A stretch of 26,946 nt of DNA from CAYXDO01 sp964463485 (GTDB lineage Bacteria > Myxococcota > Kuafuiibacteriia > Kuafuiibacteriales > Kuafuiibacteriaceae). The notes under the pieces are model-generated. The model saw nothing but the letters and a program-made list of their open reading frames with translations. It was not told where the DNA came from and did no database searches. The translations under genes were made by a program, and so were the position numbers. The stretch covers positions 1 through 26,946 of the forward strand of contig CAYXDO010000155.1 in the NCBI GenBank assembly GCA_964463485.1, written 5' to 3'. Within the stretch, counting starts at the first letter, position 1. Each line of letters begins with the position of its first letter. Below are positions 22,358-26,946 of the stretch, one piece after another.

Positions 22358-24271
22358 TCAGCCCGATGAGTCGATTCGAAAGCTCGAGGGGTGGTGGAGC
22401 TTCTTGCCACGCCCCTTGTCTTCAGCGCCGAAAATGAGGGCGCTCGAGTCGATGACGTCTCCGAGGCTGATCGTACCTCCGGTGGACTCATGAATTCCGC
22501 GAGTGGGAGCGAACACGAAGGTCGTGTTCGTGCGTTCGTGTTTGAACCACCAGCGCTCGACGACCTTGTCTCGCTCCGTCGGAGAGAGTCCGAAGCGCGA
22601 AGCGACGGCGTCGGCGAAGGCATGCAGCCCAGCCAACCCGATGCCTTGAACGACCGGCGCTACGGGCCACAGGTCGGACGCTGACTTGATCTCTCCGCTC
22701 TCGTTCGCCGCTTTCATACTCGCGAGTTGGCGAGCCCTGAGGAGCGCGAGGGTCTGGCGCTCGGGATCGACCGGTCCCGAGACGATGAGGAGGTCCCCTT
22801 GGAACCCATGAATATGCAGCCGGGAGAGTTGCATCGCGGCCCTGAGCTCGATGGCGCCAGAGAGCATCGTCGCGGGCTGTTCGGCGACCTCGCGAGGGGG
22901 GTCGGGGTCGGCGGGGGGATGCTCGGCCAGCTGTCCGTCATGGAGTCGCTGCACCAACCCAGGTAGCTCCACGCTGTTGAGCGACATGGACTCGAACTTA
23001 CCTCGGAGCGCGCCAAGGAGAATGGGCTCGTTCTGTGCGACCTTCGGGACGACGTACTGAAAATGTCGAACGATTCTCGGGTTGGCCTTTCCGAGCACAT
23101 CGAGTTGCTGCGCGAGCTCGTCGGCGCCGGGGCAGGTTCCGGGAGGCGCCGAGGTCAGGTGGTGCGGACCGGCGAGAAAGACGAGATCGTGGTCCTTGGC
23201 GATCTTTCGGATCGCGACCTCAGGCAACTCTCCGAACGTGGCCCGGTCTTTACCCGGTGTTCCAAGGATGATTCGCCCCCTCGCGGTGGAGCTGAGCTCG
23301 ACTTCCTTTCCGCCCACGCGGAGCTTCGATTTGCCAAGAATCTCGAACCTGCTCGGAAGGTACTCAGCCGCCACGTTGACCCGCGCGACGGACTCGGAGC
23401 TCTTGGACTGCTTCAGCGCCCTGGACTCTCCGCCCGGACCGATCCCACGGACGCTGGGAGAAAACCGCTCGAGCACTCGTTCCGGGAGCGGGTCTGCCGA
23501 GTAGAAATGCGACGCCACGCCTGGGAGTGCGGACGCGAGGTTCGCGGTAAATCCGCCGGCTCCGCCCATGGCGATCTTCAAGTCGATGGACCTTTCGCGA
23601 AGCACGTCCTCGAGCCAACTGAGCTGCTCGGGCGACAACACGAGCTGAAGCGAGGCGCCGCGGCCCAAGACGAGGTGGCGAACGATCGAGGCCACCAGCT
23701 CGATCTTGCTGGTGGGGCGCTTCCAAGCGGTAGCCCCGTCCGGCGGGCCCGAGTCGATGGCGCGAAGGAGCGCCTCTGCGTCTCCCTTCGGGCTGGCTCC
23801 TTTGCGCCGGTCGAGCGCGCGCTCGGCGAGCGCTCCGACCACCGCTGGCGTGAGCGCGAGCTTGGCGTCGATGAGGCGCGTGAAGCCAAAGAGGTTCGTT
23901 TGCGGGGCGGGCAAAAGCTTTCGAGCCGCGTCCGCTCGCTGCATCGCGCGGTCCATCTGCGCTCGAGTGACCCGAGCGTCGAGCGCTCGTCCTTTGGCGA
24001 GCTCGGCGCTGGCGATGGCGTCGATCGGAGACTTCGGGGGCGCCGAGATACCGAGCTCGGCGAGGTGCCCGAGAAGCTCCCTGCGAGCCGCGGAGGGCTG
24101 AGCGAGCAGGCGACTCGCGCCGAGCGTACTCGACTCGGTCTCGCCTCGTCGAAGAGGCTCGGTTTCGACTCCGCGCGTCGGCGTGAACGCGATCGGCTCG
24201 GTCGAGCCGCCGGACGGCGCGCGGACGAGCAAATCCGATGAGCTCGAACGACCGACACGCATCGCTCGCAT
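22358..24271 (-). CDS. Divergent ADP-dependent glucokinase/phosphofructokinase-like protein
   Basis: The 637-residue product resembles the ADP-dependent sugar kinases (ADP-GK/ADP-PFK) of archaea and animals. An N-terminal G-F-x-R-L-I-D-A piece (129-136) stands where the family has GxNxNxDA. IAMGGAGGFTANLASALPG (233-251) corresponds to the GGNAGxxAnxLA region. Other matches are LVFLAGPHHLTSA (363-375), RLHIHGFQGDLLIV (484-497) and FAPTRGIHESTGGTISLGDV (587-606), where the family has TVGLGDT with the catalytic Asp; Asp605 is kept. The first 80 residues are Arg/Ser/Pro/Glu-rich and likely disordered, and the chain is about 150 residues longer than usual. Known members phosphorylate glucose or fructose-6-phosphate using ADP. 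Activity here is inferred only. The gene precedes a large lipoprotein gene by 26 bp. Confidence 0.6.
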   Translation of the reverse strand: MRAMRVGRSSSSDLLVRAPSGGSTEPIAFTPTRGVETEPLRRGETESSTLGASRLLAQPSAARRELLGHLAELGISAPPKSPIDAIASAELAKGRALDARVTRAQMDRAMQRADAARKLLPAPQTNLFGFTRLIDAKLALTPAVVGALAERALDRRKGASPKGDAEALLRAIDSGPPDGATAWKRPTSKIELVASIVRHLVLGRGASLQLVLSPEQLSWLEDVLRERSIDLKIAMGGAGGFTANLASALPGVASHFYSADPLPERVLERFSPSVRGIGPGGESRALKQSKSSESVARVNVAAEYLPSRFEILGKSKLRVGGKEVELSSTARGRIILGTPGKDRATFGELPEVAIRKIAKDHDLVFLAGPHHLTSAPPGTCPGADELAQQLDVLGKANPRIVRHFQYVVPKVAQNEPILLGALRGKFESMSLNSVELPGLVQRLHDGQLAEHPPADPDPPREVAEQPATMLSGAIELRAAMQLSRLHIHGFQGDLLIVSGPVDPERQTLALLRARQLASMKAANESGEIKSASDLWPVAPVVQGIGLAGLHAFADAVASRFGLSPTERDKVVERWWFKHERTNTTFVFAPTRGIHESTGGTISLGDVIDSSALIFGAEDKGRGKKLHHPSSFRIDSSG

Positions 24272-24423
24272 CTCTTCTCAAAGCCGGGCCCGCGTGGCAA
24301 GCGACGACGCGGCGAGTACTCAGCGTGGCCGACGCCCACGCAAACCGTAGACTTCAGGCCGTAGGAGTGGGTCTGAGATCCGGAGAAGTTTCGGGGCGCG
24401 ACAACTTGGGGAAGGAGTCCGGT

Positions 24424-24453
24424 TTGACAGCAGTCGATGATCGAGCTCAGTCT
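24424..24453 (+). promoter_or_regulatory. Possible promoter for the carboxypeptidase-regulatory-like gene
   Basis: A perfect TTGACA lies at 24424-24429, 62 bp before the ATG. After 18 bp comes CAGTCT, a poor -10. The 220-bp space 24272-24491 between divergent genes holds no other clear element. Confidence 0.3.
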
Positions 24454-24491
24454 TCATTCATGGCGGGCCGCCTCGGTTTGGGCACCCCACG

Positions 24492-26729
24492 ATGAGTCGC
24501 GGGACCTCGAGGTTGGGTCGGGTGTCGGTGCTGCTCGCCGTGTTCGGGGCGTTCGTAGTACTTTACGGACAAGAACCGGTACGAGATCCAGAGGTGAAAG
24601 CAAGTCCTGACCTAAGTACCGACAATGCGTCGCGGGCCGTGCCTCGCAAGAGTCTCCTGACCTTGACCGCGTCGACGTGGAGGGCACAGCCGACGACGGA
24701 ACCCGAGGTCGAGCGGACCGGCAGCATCGAAGGCGTAGTCATTGACCCCGAGGGCCATCCGGTGCCCGGGGTCGAGATCGCGGCAGAGAGACACGCGTAC
24801 GGCCGCGAGACGAGCGACGAGGCCGGTGGCTTCGCGCTGGAACGTCTTGACGCGGGAGTGTACTCACTCGTCGCACGGGGCCGCGGGTGGCGGGGCGCTT
24901 CGATGGACGCCGTCATCTTGAACCCGGGAAGCCACGTGACCGGCCTGATCGTCCGCGTTCGGCGCGCCGCCTCACTCTCGGGCCAGGTCGTCGCCGCCGA
25001 ATCCGGAATCCCGCTCCCGAAGAAAGAAGTCTACCTGAACGGCAACGACGAATTCCAAGGAGTCGTGACCGATGAAGTCGGCAGGTTTCGCTTCGACGGC
25101 CTGCTCGAGGGCGACGTGACCCTTCAGGCTTCGAGACGGGACGAGGAGCGTCTGACGGTGATGGTCCGTGGAGACACCGAGGGAGTGCTCCTTCGAGCCT
25201 CTGTGTTCCCTCGGGCACGTGCCTGGTTGAAAGGGACGAACGGTCAACCCATCGTCGGCCAGCAAGTGGGATTTTTCGACTGCAATCCTGGGGTCGGATC
25301 CAGAAATCGCGAAGTCATGACCTCCACCGCAGGCCTGGCAGAGTACGGTCCTCTGAGGATCGGAAACAGGCTCGAAGTCTCCTGTCACGGCTGCGACCGC
25401 GTCGAGGTGCAGGTGACCGCAGCGCGTCCCTATGTCGACGTCCACCTGGTCCAGCGGGAGTCCAGGACGAGCACGACAGCGCGCATCGAAGCGGTAGCGC
25501 TCAACGCTGAGGGCGACGCTCTGGGCGCCACCCGTTTCGAGCTCTCCGGTCCGGTCGAGCCACGCGAGTTCCACGGTTACAGTGGCGTCGAGGTCGCTCA
25601 GGGAAGCTATCGCGTCACGTGGGTGGGTTTGGACGGGTACCCTATCTACGAGCGACCCAGCCAAATCGTCGAAGCCCGATCGAGCTCCACGGCGAGAGTT
25701 GTGTTCAGATCGGTCCATCTGTTCTCGTTGGTCGGGACCGTGGAAGACGCTACCGGCGGTCCGATCGAGAGCGCGGGTGTCACGCTCATGACCGCCGGAA
25801 TGAGTACGTCTCGACACGGCCGTTTCACGGAAACAGACTCGGAGGGCGCCTTCCGATTTGAATCGCTCGCTCGGGGCACCTACGAGCTGATTGCCGCGAG
25901 GGCTGACGTCGGGCAAGTCATAGCAGTGGCCCATGTGCCTGGCGCGCCCCAGTTGCTGACGATTCCGGGGCTCGGGGGCCTCGAAGGTCGGATCACGGCA
26001 TCCGACGGGTTCACCCCTGCAGAGGTCCACGTCCAGCTCGTTACCAAGCGTCGGCAGCTCGCTCGGACACTCATGACGGAAAATGGCCGATACCGGTTGA
26101 GCGCCGTCGATCCGGGCGAATACGAGGTCGACGTCGTCGCCGGACAAGAGCGAGTCGAGGCGCAAGTCATAATACGACCCGGAGCTACGACTCACTGCGA
26201 CCTGACCCTGCGCGCTCGCGCGAGGTCGCGGGTTCGCGGAACTGTCATCGACGTCGCGTCTGGGACTCCAATTCCGGGCGTCGTCGTCAGCGATGCCGAA
26301 TCGACGCGGACCGATATGGCAGGAGCGTTCGTCTTGACCGGCGTCGACCGCGGATTTCGATGCTTCGATGGGTACCTCCCGGGATGGGTCTCGGCGGCGG
26401 CGTGTTCCGACGTCAACACAGACCCGTGTGTGCTTCCACCCATTCGAATGGCAAGGAGGGCGCCGAATCCCGGGTGTGTCGGCCTTACGGTGCTCCCAGA
26501 TCGCCGTGAGTCTGCCCAGCCAATCGACTCGGTCGACCTCTACAGCCCTGCGTGGCGTGCGGGTCTCAGGAACACCGACCGCATCGTGTCGATCTCCGGT
26601 CGCTCGGTCGCAGGGCTCGACGCCCACGAATTCGACCTGCTGATGAACGTCGCGGCAGGGGAGACTCTGGCGTTCGCGCTCGCCGACGGCAGGACGGTGT
26701 GGGTCGAGGCTCTGCCGTGCCCGTATTGA
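24492..26729 (+). CDS. Membrane-anchored protein with carboxypeptidase-regulatory-like domains and a PDZ-like C-terminus
   Basis: The 745-residue product has a hydrophobic N-terminal segment (10-25, VSVLLAVFGAFVVLYG) that may be a signal anchor. Several Ig-like carboxypeptidase-regulatory repeats follow. One begins GSIEGVVIDPEGHPVPGVEI near 77 with GGFALERLDAGVYSLVARG; others include SLSGQVVAAESGIPLPKKEV, LVGTVEDATGGPIESAGVTL and SRVRGTVIDVASGTPIPGVV. The last 85 residues read like a PDZ domain: YSPAWRAGLRNTDRIVSISG is the PAxxAGLxxGDxIxxIxG core, followed by LDAHEFDLLM and TLAFALADGR. PDZ domains bind C-terminal or internal peptide tails. No protease is fused. The protein probably sits in the periplasm and binds envelope proteins. 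No strong ribosome binding site precedes the ATG. Confidence 0.82.
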   Translation: MSRGTSRLGRVSVLLAVFGAFVVLYGQEPVRDPEVKASPDLSTDNASRAVPRKSLLTLTASTWRAQPTTEPEVERTGSIEGVVIDPEGHPVPGVEIAAERHAYGRETSDEAGGFALERLDAGVYSLVARGRGWRGASMDAVILNPGSHVTGLIVRVRRAASLSGQVVAAESGIPLPKKEVYLNGNDEFQGVVTDEVGRFRFDGLLEGDVTLQASRRDEERLTVMVRGDTEGVLLRASVFPRARAWLKGTNGQPIVGQQVGFFDCNPGVGSRNREVMTSTAGLAEYGPLRIGNRLEVSCHGCDRVEVQVTAARPYVDVHLVQRESRTSTTARIEAVALNAEGDALGATRFELSGPVEPREFHGYSGVEVAQGSYRVTWVGLDGYPIYERPSQIVEARSSSTARVVFRSVHLFSLVGTVEDATGGPIESAGVTLMTAGMSTSRHGRFTETDSEGAFRFESLARGTYELIAARADVGQVIAVAHVPGAPQLLTIPGLGGLEGRITASDGFTPAEVHVQLVTKRRQLARTLMTENGRYRLSAVDPGEYEVDVVAGQERVEAQVIIRPGATTHCDLTLRARARSRVRGTVIDVASGTPIPGVVVSDAESTRTDMAGAFVLTGVDRGFRCFDGYLPGWVSAAACSDVNTDPCVLPPIRMARRAPNPGCVGLTVLPDRRESAQPIDSVDLYSPAWRAGLRNTDRIVSISGRSVAGLDAHEFDLLMNVAAGETLAFALADGRTVWVEALPCPY

Positions 26730-26884
26730 TCTGGGTGCAGGCGGGCCTGGATCTGAGTGCGCTGCGACGAAGTTAGTCGAAAAAGGAATAGATAGAACGC
26801 TGACTTGCGGCGATCGATCGGTGTGCGACGCGTTGCCGTTCGGACTCATAGCCAGGCGGATCTGCGCCTATTTCATTCCGGATC

Positions 26885-26946
26885 GTCCACGTCCACGCCC
26901 AGGTTCCACGCCCACGTCCACGGTTTCGTCCACGCCCACGTCCACG
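26885..26946. repeat. Hexamer-like CCACGT/CCACGC repeat tract, cut by the window end
   Basis: About nine units of CCACGT, CCACGC or CCACGG with a few interruptions run to the window edge and probably continue. On the minus strand the same bases are open as a V-D-V-G-V-D peptide ending at TAG (26868-26870), so this could be the low-complexity C-terminus of a gene beyond the edge. It could equally be a non-coding intergenic repeat. The space 26730-26884 shows no gene or terminator. Confidence 0.65.

Noticed and set aside
22831..24241. 392-residue plus-strand frame over the ADP-kinase-like gene
   Set aside because: It is antisense to the 637-residue gene that has recognisable kinase-family motifs, and is Arg/Glu-rich without a domain.
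24972..26849. 625-residue open frame on the minus strand
   Set aside because: It is antisense to the carboxypeptidase-regulatory-like gene, whose repeats and PDZ-like end are clear. Its composition (His, Arg, Asp) is typical of an antisense frame.

Overview
The window is high-GC DNA that reads like a myxobacterium of the Polyangiales/Sandaracinaceae type (phylum Myxococcota). This is inferred from the 16S sequence style, a DnaK without a lid paired with a J-protein, and many large Cys-containing lipoproteins with repeat domains. No tRNA gene, insertion sequence, CRISPR array or phage gene was found. The left end cuts through a 16S rRNA gene, and the right end stops inside a hexamer-like repeat tract.

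Positions 1-7162 are read leftward. A six-gene run starts at 6843: a glutamine-amidotransferase-fold protein without its nucleophile, three glycosyltransferases of GT2, GT9 and GT4 type that fit lipopolysaccharide core assembly, yicC and gmk. Several of these overlap by four bases (ATGA or GTGA), so they are probably translationally coupled. Directly downstream lies an rRNA operon on the same strand. Its leader has three tandem promoters, two of them in duplicated cassettes of about 80 bp, followed by a boxB-like hairpin, a boxA and the 16S gene.

Positions 7163-10665 are read rightward and hold four tightly spaced genes: a lid-less DnaK, a J-domain/TPR-like protein, XdhC, and a degenerate MobA/MocA-like nucleotidyltransferase. 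The layout suggests a chaperone pair linked to maturation of a molybdenum enzyme, although no molybdoenzyme gene is in the window.

Positions 10700-24271 are a compact island of exported proteins. It holds five predicted lipoproteins: a CPGS-repeat/collagen-like/pentapeptide protein, an ASH-domain protein, a beta-propeller-like protein, a small Cys-rich one and an 878-residue one. It also holds a lipid-anchored or Tat-type FAD oxidoreductase, and three cytoplasmic enzymes: a short-chain dehydrogenase, a methyltransferase and a divergent ADP-dependent sugar-kinase homologue. Many neighbours are convergent or divergent with gaps of 2-30 bp.

Positions 24492-26729 encode a membrane-anchored protein with several carboxypeptidase-regulatory-like domains and a C-terminal PDZ-like domain. 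The best candidates for something new are the lid-less DnaK/J/XdhC/NTase module, the CPGS-repeat lipoprotein, the bacterial ADP-kinase-like protein paired with a large lipoprotein, and the duplicated rRNA promoter cassettes.
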